NCBI GenBank assembly: GCA_016716065.1
Contig: JADJXA010000001.1
Location: 62,001-126,000 of the forward strand
Direction of reading: 5' to 3'
Length of the DNA: 64,000 bases
Source of the DNA: Candidatus Leptovillus gracilis
GTDB taxonomy: Bacteria; Chloroflexota; Anaerolineae; Promineifilales; Promineifilaceae
The translations under genes and the position numbers were made by a program. Below are positions 50,806-59,312 of this stretch, one piece after another. Below the pieces are notes generated by a model that did not search any database, had not been told where the DNA came from, and was given only the letters and a program-made list of their open reading frames with translations. Positions within the stretch are counted from its first letter, which is position 1, and each line of letters starts with the position of its first letter.

Positions 50806-53800
50806 GTGAAACAGCAGCGCGTGAACCAGATACGGATGGTTGTGATAACCATCATCCTGATTGCCAGCGGCGTTATGTTTGTGGCGCTGCCGGTATTGGC
50901 GCTGCGTTGGATCCAGGCGCCTTACCCGGGACTGTTTTTTGATCCCAATCTGGTCGTGAACAAATCATCGGCGCAGTATGCGCCAACAGAGCCGGTGCAG
51001 CCGCCGATTGCCTATCCAGACAGGGTTACGGCCGTAAACGGCCGTCCCTTCGCCACCCCCCAGGAACTCCACGCCTATCTTGCCAGCCTTCAGCCCGGCG
51101 ATGTGGTCACTTTTCTCTTCGATCAGCCGCCACCGGACGCCGTCATCACCACCCGCACAACTGACGAAACCGAACGCGCCGTCAACCTGGTTTTGTCTAC
51201 CTTAGACGAGACCATTTTGTGGAACCAGTTCTGGCTGTTTTACCTGTTGGGAGTGGTCATTTTTCTCATTGGCGGGCTGACGTTTATGGCCCGGCCAGAC
51301 GCCGAGGCGGCCCAAATTTTTGCCCTGTTTGCGGTGTGTACGGCCGTTATCATGGGCGCATTGTTCGACCAGATAACCACCCAGGTCTTTATCCGTGTCT
51401 GGACGTTGGCCCTGGCGATTGTCGGCAGCTTTACCATGCTGCTGGCCTTTGTATTTCCCCACGAAGCCAGCCTGGTTTCCCGATTTCCCTGGCTCAAATG
51501 GGCCGCGGTGTTGCCCGGCGTAGCCCTGGCGCTGTGGGGGCAGGTCTGGTTGTTCAACGGCCCGGATGTTTGGGCCCATGCCCTGCCCTGGCGCTATGCC
51601 TATTACTGGAATATCTTCGCGGCGCTGGTGACATTGGGTTTCATGCTCTATCGCAGCGCCGCTTCTCCTTCGGCCCTGGTGCGGCAGCAGGCGCGTATCA
51701 TCTTATTGGGCGCAGTTTTAGGCCTGATGCCCATTCTGGTGACGCTGGTGTGGCTGGCTACCAGGCAGGGCTGGCAGCGGTTTAATCCTTCTGTTTTTCT
51801 GCCGCCGGTGGTGCTCTTTCCGTTAGCTATCGCCTACACCATTGTTCGCTTCCGGCTGTTGGACGTAAACCGCGTCGTACGCCGCGGCCTGACGTACCTG
51901 CTGCTGGCGATCATTGTGGTGGGGGCGGTTTTGCTGATTATCAGCGGGCTGGCAGTTGGCGTGGGCATCCACATCACCCTGAGCAATCCTTGGGTGGTCG
52001 CCATCTTTATGCTGGCTATCTTTGCCATTTATGATCCACTGCGGACCTGGCTGCAAAAAGGATTAGACCGGCTGCTGTTTCAAAAACCGGTGGAACTAAA
52101 CGAACTGCTGCGGCAGTATAACCGACGGCTGACAACGGCCGTCAACGCCGATCAGGTCGCCAAAATCTTGGTGGAATACACCCAAACGGGCATCCCCGTC
52201 AGCAATCCCCAACTTTTTCTGCCCGACGACAACCTGGGTGGCTATTGCAGCTACCCCGACACCGAAAACGCCATGGTCGCCACCGATTCGCCGCTGGTCG
52301 TTTACATGCAGCATACCTCCGAGGTACTGGACTTAACCGTCGAACGCGCCTGGCCGCCGGAACTGCGCCAATATCCCGAAGCTGTTCGCCTGCAACAGGC
52401 CGCCATCATCGTGCCGATGAATAATGGTCAGGAGCTGTTAGGTTGGCTGGCCTTGCCGGCCAAACAAAATGGGCAGCCTTACTCACAAAGCGAGTTGAAC
52501 TTCCTCAGCACAATGGCCGACCAATCCCTGATTGGCCTGGAACGGGCCAACGTGATGCGCCGCCTGGAAGCCCGCATCGCCGAATTGGACCAACTGAGCC
52601 AGTTTTCGCAGGCGCTCAACTTCACCATTGACCCGGATGTTTTGTTGGAACTGGTGTTTACCAATTATCAACGGCTGTTGGGACTGGATAATTTTTTCAT
52701 CGCCCTGCAAAACCCGGCCACCCGGCAGCTTTACGCCGCGTTTGTGGTGGAACAGGGGGAACGTCTGCCGGAGCGTGAAGGGCGGCATGTCGGGGTAGAC
52801 GATCCGGCCATCCTTCAGGTGTTGCAGACTGGGCAAATGGCCGATATGGTGGATGAAAACGGCCGTGTCTGGTGGATTTCGCCGCTGAACGCCGGCGCCG
52901 AAACGTTGGGCGCGCTCTACACCTTTTTCGCCGATGAGACACACATCCGCCCACGCCAGAAACAGTTGTTCAATGTGTTCGCCGACCGCACGGCCGTTGC
53001 CCTGGACCGCCTGCAAACCCGGCAAGAACTGGCCGACCGCGCCCAACAACTAGAAATTATCAACGAAGTCACTCTGTCTCTGGCCGCCACCCTGGAGCTA
53101 GAACCGCTGCTCAACCTGATCATGGACAAAGCCATGGAACTGCTGGAAACCGAAGCCGGGGCTTTTATGATGACGGTGGAAGACACCGGCGAGTTAGAAT
53201 TTCGCGTGGTGCGCGGCCCGGCCAGCGGCGATCTGCTGGGCAAACGTTTACCTATTGGCAGTGGATTGGCGGGCACGGCCGTTCAGACCGGCCGCCCCGT
53301 GCGCCAAAACCGCGTCCGCGACGACAAACGCTGGTTTGGCGACATGAACCCCAATGCCGATTTTGTCAGCGAATCCATTCTGACTGTCCCCCTGCTGCGG
53401 AGCAATGCTGTGCTGGGGGTGGTCCAGGTCATCAACAAGAAAAACGGCGCCCCCTTCAGTGAAGAAGATGAAACACTGCTGGCCGCTTTTGCCGGGCAGG
53501 CCGTGGTCGCCCTGGAAAACGCCCGCTTAATGGAACAAACCGACCAGGCTTTGCAGGAGCGCGTCAGCGAATTGTTCATGTTGCAGCAGCTAGACCGCGA
53601 CCTCACCACCACGCTAGACCTGGAAAACGTCCTCAGTCTAACGTTGGACTGGACGCTGCGGGTGAGCGATGGCGCATCTGGAGTGATTGTTTTGGCCGAC
53701 GAACAGGGCAAGCCATATCTGCAAGCCCAACATGGCTATGACCAGAGCTTTTCAATTGAACCGATCAACGGCGTTTTCGCTGACGATGGTTTGATGAGTC

Positions 53801-54777
53801 GGGTCCTGGCGACGGGAGAACCGCACGTAACCGGCAATGTCCATGCCGAGCCGCATTACAAAATTAAGTCCTATGAAACGCTGTCGCAAATGACCTTGCC
53901 CATCATCCATAAGCAAAAGCTGATAGGCGTGGCCGCCATTGAAAGCGACCAGATGAATATGTTCCACAATGGGCACATGGAAACGGCCGTGCGCATGACC
54001 AACCACGCGGCCGTCGCCATCGCCAACGCCCTGCTCTACCAGCAGGTCAAAGAAGCCAACCAAGCCAAATCGGAATTTGTCTCGATGGTTTCCCATGAAC
54101 TAAAAACCCCGATGACTTCCATGCGCGGTTACACCGATTTACTGCTTTCCGGCATGACCGGCGACCTGACCAGCCAGCAGCGCGGCTTCCTGGAGACCAT
54201 CGCCGCTAACATTCGCCGTATGAGCCAGCAAATTCAGGACCTCACCGACATTTCCCGCATCGAAACCGGCCAACTGCACATAGACCCAGCCCCGACCGCT
54301 TTCACCAACATCGTCAGCGAGACTTTGCAGACCGTGCGCGGCCCCTGCGACGCCAAAGGCATCGAACTGCACCTGGACCTGCCGCCAGACTTGCCCCTGG
54401 TTATGGCCGACAAAGAGCGGCTGGTGCAGGTGCTGACCAACCTCATCAGCAATGCCAGCAAATACTCGCCGCCCAACACCAATGTTTATGTCAATTTAAG
54501 GGCAGATGCAATGCGCATAGGCGAAAAAGAGCGGCCGACGCCGGTGGTGGTTTGCGCCGTTAAGGATACTGGTTACGGCATTTCGGCTGAAGACCAACAG
54601 CGGCTTTTCACCAAGTTTTTCCGCGCCGATGATCCCAACATTCGCAAAGCCACCGGCACAGGGCTGGGTCTATCCATCACCAAAGGGATTGTGGAGCTGC
54701 ATGGTGGCCGGATTTGGGTGGAAAGCGCGTTGGGACAGGGCACGACGTTTACTTTTGCAATTCCGCAAATCGAATAA
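50806..54777 (+). CDS. multi-GAF sensor histidine kinase with PDZ-like and membrane N terminus
   Basis: The protein has 1323 residues. A first membrane helix (about 10-32) is followed by an extracytoplasmic PDZ-like region (VTAVNGRPFATPQELHAYLASLQPGD), then about seven membrane segments (140-415). Several GAF domains follow (about 440-590, 595-740, 750-910 and 925-1080). HisKA has H1097 in FVSMVSHELKTPMTS, and HATPase_c has N/G boxes (LVQVLTNLISNASKYS, DTGYGISAEDQQRLFTKFFRAD, GTGLGLSI). There is no receiver domain, so the partner is a separate regulator, possibly one of the CheY-like ones at 6.4 and 8.4 kb. GTG start. Confidence 0.9.
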   Translation: MKQQRVNQIRMVVITIILIASGVMFVALPVLALRWIQAPYPGLFFDPNLVVNKSSAQYAPTEPVQPPIAYPDRVTAVNGRPFATPQELHAYLASLQPGDVVTFLFDQPPPDAVITTRTTDETERAVNLVLSTLDETILWNQFWLFYLLGVVIFLIGGLTFMARPDAEAAQIFALFAVCTAVIMGALFDQITTQVFIRVWTLALAIVGSFTMLLAFVFPHEASLVSRFPWLKWAAVLPGVALALWGQVWLFNGPDVWAHALPWRYAYYWNIFAALVTLGFMLYRSAASPSALVRQQARIILLGAVLGLMPILVTLVWLATRQGWQRFNPSVFLPPVVLFPLAIAYTIVRFRLLDVNRVVRRGLTYLLLAIIVVGAVLLIISGLAVGVGIHITLSNPWVVAIFMLAIFAIYDPLRTWLQKGLDRLLFQKPVELNELLRQYNRRLTTAVNADQVAKILVEYTQTGIPVSNPQLFLPDDNLGGYCSYPDTENAMVATDSPLVVYMQHTSEVLDLTVERAWPPELRQYPEAVRLQQAAIIVPMNNGQELLGWLALPAKQNGQPYSQSELNFLSTMADQSLIGLERANVMRRLEARIAELDQLSQFSQALNFTIDPDVLLELVFTNYQRLLGLDNFFIALQNPATRQLYAAFVVEQGERLPEREGRHVGVDDPAILQVLQTGQMADMVDENGRVWWISPLNAGAETLGALYTFFADETHIRPRQKQLFNVFADRTAVALDRLQTRQELADRAQQLEIINEVTLSLAATLELEPLLNLIMDKAMELLETEAGAFMMTVEDTGELEFRVVRGPASGDLLGKRLPIGSGLAGTAVQTGRPVRQNRVRDDKRWFGDMNPNADFVSESILTVPLLRSNAVLGVVQVINKKNGAPFSEEDETLLAAFAGQAVVALENARLMEQTDQALQERVSELFMLQQLDRDLTTTLDLENVLSLTLDWTLRVSDGASGVIVLADEQGKPYLQAQHGYDQSFSIEPINGVFADDGLMSRVLATGEPHVTGNVHAEPHYKIKSYETLSQMTLPIIHKQKLIGVAAIESDQMNMFHNGHMETAVRMTNHAAVAIANALLYQQVKEANQAKSEFVSMVSHELKTPMTSMRGYTDLLLSGMTGDLTSQQRGFLETIAANIRRMSQQIQDLTDISRIETGQLHIDPAPTAFTNIVSETLQTVRGPCDAKGIELHLDLPPDLPLVMADKERLVQVLTNLISNASKYSPPNTNVYVNLRADAMRIGEKERPTPVVVCAVKDTGYGISAEDQQRLFTKFFRADDPNIRKATGTGLGLSITKGIVELHGGRIWVESALGQGTTFTFAIPQIE

Positions 54778-54825
54778 ATCGGGCGACGGCCGTAAACATC
54801 GTCAGGGAGTCGTAGGTTTTGTACA

Positions 54826-54853
54826 TTGACACACCCCTGATGTTGGTTATACT
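54826..54853 (+). promoter_or_regulatory. sigma-70-type promoter upstream of the SWIM gene
   Basis: TTGACA and TATACT are separated by 16 bases. A terminator follows at 54915, before the next gene, so the short transcript may be regulatory. Confidence 0.75.
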
Positions 54854-54914
54854 TTAACCCATGAGGGAAAATTCCGTCACAAGCGTAGAAAAACACATAA
54901 CCTGATTCACGTTG

Positions 54915-54945
54915 ACGCACGCCATTTCGCGTGCGTTTTTGTTTT
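54915..54945 (+). terminator. intrinsic terminator between the promoter and the SWIM gene
   Basis: ACGCACGC and GCGTGCGT arms with a CATTTC loop are followed by TTTTGTTTT. It is 60 bases past the predicted transcription start and 40 before the next ATG. Confidence 0.85.
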
Positions 54946-54984
54946 CCGGGGCAGTTCCTAATTTGCAGAGAGGAGTAAAGAATT

Positions 54985-55233
54985 ATGGACTATGGGATGA
55001 TCAGTAAAATCGAAAAATCGAAGATTTATGCCGAAGAACGCGAGCGAATTGATTTTCAATATCTGCGCGTTACCATCCAGGGCGATAACAACACATCCCC
55101 CCATGTGGTTGAATATGATGAGGGCGTGTGGAGTTGCGACTGCGATTTTTTTGCCTCGCGGCATGTATGCAGCCACACCATGGCGATTGAACGTATTTTG
55201 CGAGATATGGTTGAACTTGGTGAGGCTGTCTAA
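54985..55233 (+). CDS. small SWIM zinc-finger protein
   Basis: The protein (82 aa) has a SWIM motif CxCx(n)CxH (WSCDCDFFASRHVCSHT) in the C-terminal half and a short helix at each end. SWIM domains bind DNA or proteins. The ATG has GAGAGGAG upstream. It lies between two terminators, so it is its own unit with the promoter at 54826. Function unknown. Confidence 0.82.
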   Translation: MDYGMISKIEKSKIYAEERERIDFQYLRVTIQGDNNTSPHVVEYDEGVWSCDCDFFASRHVCSHTMAIERILRDMVELGEAV

Positions 55234-55263
55234 ACGGTTTTGCTGATTTTTACCACGCGGATT

Positions 55264-55300
55264 AAAACGTGCCCGGTCTAACGACTGGGCACGTTTTTTG
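55264..55300 (+). terminator. terminator of the SWIM gene
   Basis: AAAACGTGCCC and GGGCACGTTTTTT with an 11-base loop, 31 bases after the SWIM stop codon. Confidence 0.88.
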
Positions 55301-55432
55301 TTATAATCACCCGGTTGTGGCTGCATTTTGCGACATTTGGAATGAAACACACCCTTTGGCTTGAGAGGTTGTAATGGACATCATCGGGAAAAGACCTGTC
55401 AGGACTGTCTGGACACCGTGAGGAAACGCACC

Positions 55433-56053
55433 ATGACCATTGGCGGCGTTGAATTTGACCTGAAACTGACTTTTCTCATCATCTTCAGTACCGTCATCCC
55501 CATGCTGGACTATTACGGCCACAGATTTACCAGCGCCAAAGCCTACGACCGTTTCATCCTGTACTTTATCTTACCCATGCTGGTCATTCTGCTGTTGTTC
55601 CGCGAACCGGCCAGCGGCTATGGCTTTCGGCTGGGCGCCTGGCGCGTCGGTCTGGCCTGGACGGTCGGCGTGTGCCTGGTGATGGCTCTGGTGTTATGGT
55701 TTGTGGCCCGCACGCCATCCATGCAGGCGTATTATCAGGCGCGTGCGCCACAAGAAGTAACACGCCTTCTCTGGCTTAACGGTGTGGAATTGTTTGCCTG
55801 GGAGTTTATCTGGCGTGGTTTTATGCTCTTTGGTCTGGCGAAAATTTTAGGCCCTGGCCCGGCCATCCTCATCCAGGCAGTCCCTTTTGCCTTTATGCAC
55901 CTGGGCAAACCGGAAATCGAAACCCTGACCACCATTTTCGGCGGTATTGGCTTTGGTTTCATTGCCTGGCAAACTAATTCGTTCCTTTATCCCTGGCTTA
56001 TCCATTGGTTTATCACCTCATTTACGATGCTTATTGCTTTAGGTCGTTTCTAA
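55433..56053 (+). CDS. CPBP/CAAX-type intramembrane protease
   Basis: The protein (206 aa) has about six membrane helices and a CPBP/Abi motif in altered form. WEFIWRGFML stands where the family has EExxxR, and FAFMHLG supplies the FxxxH His. A second His lies in PWLIHWFI. ATG 55433 has AGGA upstream; a longer frame from TTG 55361 has no support. Such proteases cut prenylated or other membrane substrates. The Glu-Phe in place of Glu-Glu makes activity uncertain. Confidence 0.82.
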   Translation: MTIGGVEFDLKLTFLIIFSTVIPMLDYYGHRFTSAKAYDRFILYFILPMLVILLLFREPASGYGFRLGAWRVGLAWTVGVCLVMALVLWFVARTPSMQAYYQARAPQEVTRLLWLNGVELFAWEFIWRGFMLFGLAKILGPGPAILIQAVPFAFMHLGKPEIETLTTIFGGIGFGFIAWQTNSFLYPWLIHWFITSFTMLIALGRF

Positions 56054-56088
56054 AACGACGCGCTACCAACCAACCTGATAACAGCTGT

Positions 56089-56140
56089 AAACTGACATTT
56101 TTCACCTTGCCACCCGGTCATCTTGCCACCCTGTCAGTTT
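56089..56140. repeat. AAACTGACA / TGTCAGTTT inverted repeat with CACCTTGCCA words
   Basis: Arms of nine bases surround CACCTTGCCACCC words. This is related to the dispersed repeat at 33797 (CTGACATTTTTC on the plus strand) and lies just upstream of the RlmD-like gene. Confidence 0.6.
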
Positions 56141-56162
56141 ATCCCTGTCAACTATCAACCCT

Positions 56163-57392
56163 ATGACCAATACTCTGACGCTTCACCCCCTGTCCATTGC
56201 CAATGGCGGCGGCGGCATCGCCCGCGACGCCAACGACCGGCCCGTTTTTATCCCGTTCACCATCCCCGGCGAAACCGTAGAAGCGCGCATCATCGAAGAA
56301 AAAGCGCACTTTGCTCGCGCCGAACTCTTGTCTGTGCTGACGCCCTCGCCGGACCGGGTAACGCCACGCTGCCCCCATTTTGGCGTTTGCGGCGGCTGCC
56401 ATTTTCAGCACATGGCCTATGCGGCGCAGTTGGCGGCGAAACAGCAAATTGTGATTGACCAGTTGCAGCGGATTGGGGGGATCACGGCCGTTTCCATCTC
56501 CTCCACCCTGCCACACCCCAGCCCGTGGGGCTACCGCGCCGAAACCGAGCTGACGCCTACCGCCGATGACACTCTTGGCTACTGGTCGCCACAGCAGCAG
56601 CAAGTCATCGCCATCACCGACTGCCCGATCATTCACCCCGACCTGCTGGCTTTGTGGCAAGATATAGACCTGGAACTGCCCGGCCTGCGTAAACTGACAC
56701 TGCGCATCGGCGACGACGAGGCGTTGTTGGCCGCCCTGGAAGTTGATGACGTTGAACCGCCAGAATTGGAAACCGATTTTCCCGTGTCGGTGGCCATTGT
56801 CTTGCCGGATAGGACGGCCGCCACCCTGGTCGGCGACAATTACACCTTGCAATCGGTGGGCGGGCGTGATTTTCGTGTCTCCCCTGGCTGCTATTTTGCG
56901 CCCAGCCCGGCGATGCTGGCCGTAACCATCGAGACCATTTTGCGTTATGCTGCGCTAACCGGCCGTGAAAGCGTGATTGACGGTTACAGCGGCGGGGGCA
57001 TTTTTAGCGCGGCTTTGTCTGAACAGGCTGGCATCGTGACGGCCGTTGAAATCAACCCCGACGCCATTGCCGATACCGTCATCAACCTGGCGCATACCGA
57101 CAACGTCTCGCTGTACGAAGGCTGGTTTGAGGCTGTTCTGCCCCAGATACCCAAACCCGACGTGCTGCTGGTCCATCCACCAGCCCGAGGGTTGTCCAAG
57201 GATGCGGTCAACGTGATCATTCAGCAGCGGCCGTCTCGTCTCATTTATGTCAGCAGCGATATTGCCACCCTGTCCCGTGACGGCAAATATCTCACCCAAG
57301 CTGGTTATCGCTTAACGGCCGTGCAGCCCATAGACACCGCCCCCCAAACCTACCACCTGGACACCGTGTCGCTGTGGCAGTATGCCCATTAA
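56163..57392 (+). CDS. RlmD/TrmA-like rRNA uracil methyltransferase homologue without catalytic Cys
   Basis: The protein (409 aa) matches the RumA/RlmD family. A TRAM-like N terminus (GGGGIARDANDRPVFIPFTIPGETVEARI) is followed by the Fe-S cysteines C70, C76, C79 and C154, and the SAM-binding ESVIDGYSGGGIFSAALS. The nucleophile motif is altered: at VSCNPAT the sequence is YVSSDIATLSRD, with S365 where the catalytic Cys should be. The preceding DPPR motif reads VHPPARGL. Without the Cys the usual covalent uracil mechanism should fail, so this is a pseudoenzyme or does another reaction. It is not obviously truncated. Confidence 0.88.
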   Translation: MTNTLTLHPLSIANGGGGIARDANDRPVFIPFTIPGETVEARIIEEKAHFARAELLSVLTPSPDRVTPRCPHFGVCGGCHFQHMAYAAQLAAKQQIVIDQLQRIGGITAVSISSTLPHPSPWGYRAETELTPTADDTLGYWSPQQQQVIAITDCPIIHPDLLALWQDIDLELPGLRKLTLRIGDDEALLAALEVDDVEPPELETDFPVSVAIVLPDRTAATLVGDNYTLQSVGGRDFRVSPGCYFAPSPAMLAVTIETILRYAALTGRESVIDGYSGGGIFSAALSEQAGIVTAVEINPDAIADTVINLAHTDNVSLYEGWFEAVLPQIPKPDVLLVHPPARGLSKDAVNVIIQQRPSRLIYVSSDIATLSRDGKYLTQAGYRLTAVQPIDTAPQTYHLDTVSLWQYAH

Positions 57393-57486
57393 CCGCATCT
57401 GCGTGCGCGGCAGTCTGAGCGCAAGCTGGGAGGAGCGGATGGGAGACATGTCCATTCGCTGGCTGGCGCAAGAGGATGGGCCATAG
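57382..57486 (+). pseudogene. short ORF, possible gene remnant
   Basis: A 34-codon frame overlaps the end of the RlmD-like gene by 11 bases (INRICVRGSLSASWEERMGDMSIRWLAQEDGP). It resembles the N-terminal half of a small family of hypothetical proteins but stops abruptly. It has no own Shine-Dalgarno and is weakly supported. The rest of the gap 57393-57713 holds the promoter at 57550. Confidence 0.3.
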
Positions 57487-57549
57487 TTGGGGAACGGCCG
57501 TTTTCGGTCGTCCAGGTACTGCAAAGATTTTACGTTCTTGTAACATCAT

Positions 57550-57577
57550 TTGACACGCTGCATTTGCTTGTTAAAAT
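57550..57577 (+). promoter_or_regulatory. sigma-70-type promoter of the M20 peptidase gene
   Basis: TTGACA and TAAAAT are separated by 16 bases, about 140 bases before the ATG. Confidence 0.7.
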
Positions 57578-57713
57578 CGGATAAGTTGACAAAACTTGCG
57601 CCTTTAATTTACCCTTAATCGCCATCATAAAACCAGGGGAGAGCCTTTCACGATTTATTGACCTATGCCTTTTATGGGCGGCATAAGCGATTACAAAATG
57701 GAGGAAATCTGTC

Positions 57714-59099
57714 ATGACTCATTCAAGCAGTTCTGCGCGCCAATACTCACGCGCCAACGCCGAAAAATTTCGGCAAGAGCTTCACGATCTGCTGCGCATC
57801 CCCAGCATTAGCACCGATCCGGCCCATGCCGGCGACGTACGCCGCGCCGCCAATTGGCTGGCCGACCACATGCGCGGCCTCGGCCTGGACAACGTCGCCG
57901 TAATGGAAACAGAAGGCTACCCCGTCGCCTATGGCGAATGGCTGGGAGCCGGACCAGACAAGCCCACAGTCCTTGTCTACGGCCATTACGATGTGGTCCC
58001 AGCCGATATGGCCGACGGTTGGGAAACGCCCCCCTTTGAACCAGTGGAAAAAGACGGCAAAATCTACGCCCGTGGCGCAACCGACGACAAAGGGCAGTTG
58101 TTTATCCATGTCAAAGCGCTGGAGTCTTACCTGAAAACGGCCGGACACGCCCCGGTTAACGTCAAATTTCTTATCGAAGGTGAAGAAGAAGTCGCCTCGC
58201 CCAACCTGGTCCCCTTCATCAAAGATCATCTGGACATGCTGCTGGCCGATGTGTGCATCATCAGCGATACTTCGATGCGCTCAATCGAAGAACCGGCCAT
58301 TTTGCACAGTCTGCGCGGCATGACCTACGTCGAAATCGAAGTCCAGGGGCCATCGGATGATTTGCACAGCGGCTTGTGGGGCGGCGCGGTCCACAACCCG
58401 GCCCTGGCGCTGGTGGAAATTTTGGGCAAACTCTACAACCCAGACAACACTATCGCCGTACCTGGCTTTTACGATGACGTGGTCCCGCTGACGGCCGAAG
58501 AACGGGCGATGATCGCCAAGACCGACCTGAGCGAAGAACAATATAAGCAGTCTACCGGGGTAACGGCCGTCTGGGGCGACGCCAACTACACCATCCGCGA
58601 ACGCATCTCCGCCCGCCCCACGCTGGACATCAACGGCCTATGGAGCGGTTGGGCCGGCCCAGGCCCCAAAACCATCGTCCCCGCCAAAGCGGGGGCCAAG
58701 ATCAGCTCTCGATTGGTCGGCAACCAGGACCCGCACAAAATCTTTGCGCAAATCAAAAGCTACATCGAGTCCATCGCCCCGCCCACCGTCCAGGTAGAAG
58801 TCAGACTAGTCACCACCGGTAAGGCGGCGCTGTTCCCCTTCGACATCCCAGAAATGGTGGCGGCTTCCCGCGCCTATGAAAAAGGGTGGGGGGCCACGCC
58901 CCTGTTCACCCGCGGCGGTGGCAGTATCCCCGTCGTCGCCGAAATTGCCGACCTGATGGGAATCCCGGTGGTGCTGATGGGCTATGGCCTGGACGACGAC
59001 GGCCTGCACTCGCCCAACGAGCGCTTTAGCATCGAAATGTTCCATCGCGGCGTTGAGACGGCCATTGTGTATTTGGAAGAATTGGCGCAGTTAGATTAA
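57714..59099 (+). CDS. M20-family dipeptidase/aminoacylase
   Basis: The protein (461 aa) is a two-zinc M20 peptidase. YGHYDVVP gives the first His/Asp, GATDDKG the bridging Asp, EGEEE the general-base Glu and following metal-binding Glu. The dimerisation domain occupies about 210-370. It cleaves dipeptides or N-acyl amino acids. The ATG has GGAGG upstream (atGGAGGaaatctgtc). It is single, preceded by a clear promoter and followed by a MITE-like element. Confidence 0.92.
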   Translation: MTHSSSSARQYSRANAEKFRQELHDLLRIPSISTDPAHAGDVRRAANWLADHMRGLGLDNVAVMETEGYPVAYGEWLGAGPDKPTVLVYGHYDVVPADMADGWETPPFEPVEKDGKIYARGATDDKGQLFIHVKALESYLKTAGHAPVNVKFLIEGEEEVASPNLVPFIKDHLDMLLADVCIISDTSMRSIEEPAILHSLRGMTYVEIEVQGPSDDLHSGLWGGAVHNPALALVEILGKLYNPDNTIAVPGFYDDVVPLTAEERAMIAKTDLSEEQYKQSTGVTAVWGDANYTIRERISARPTLDINGLWSGWAGPGPKTIVPAKAGAKISSRLVGNQDPHKIFAQIKSYIESIAPPTVQVEVRLVTTGKAALFPFDIPEMVAASRAYEKGWGATPLFTRGGGSIPVVAEIADLMGIPVVLMGYGLDDDGLHSPNERFSIEMFHRGVETAIVYLEELAQLD

Positions 59100-59100
59100 A

Positions 59101-59223
59101 GGTCTTTTGGATCTCGTGGGGTATCGCTAAATGTAGGGGCGGGTCTTGTACCCGCCCAGTAGAGGGCGACCACAAGGATCGCCCTCTACATCTGGTGTCT
59201 ACTCCGTAAAATCCTAAAGAACC
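59101..59223. mobile_element. MITE-like hairpin element, copy 2
   Basis: This is a 123-bp noncoding element. The right end AAAATCCTAAAGAACC equals that at 26829-26920 except for one base, and the left end GGTCTTTTGGATC is its imperfect inverse. Inside lie two hairpins: GGGCGGGT/ACCCGCCC at 59137-59157 and GTAGAGGGCGA/TCGCCCTCTAC at 59159-59189. The internal hairpins differ from those of the other copy. Confidence 0.55.
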
Positions 59224-59231
59224 AAAATTAA

Positions 59232-59288
59232 CCCGGTTGGATTGGGTTGGGTTGACTTACATGCAGCCAACCTACCCAACCAACCAAT
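59232..59288. repeat. GGTTGGATTGGGTTGGG inverted word repeat
   Basis: TTGGATTGGGTTGGGTTG is followed by CAACCTACCCAACCAACCAA, a hairpin before the META gene. Same family as 22463 and 61421. Confidence 0.75.
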
Positions 59289-59312
59289 TCCATGAAGAAA
59301 GGAACCACTTAT

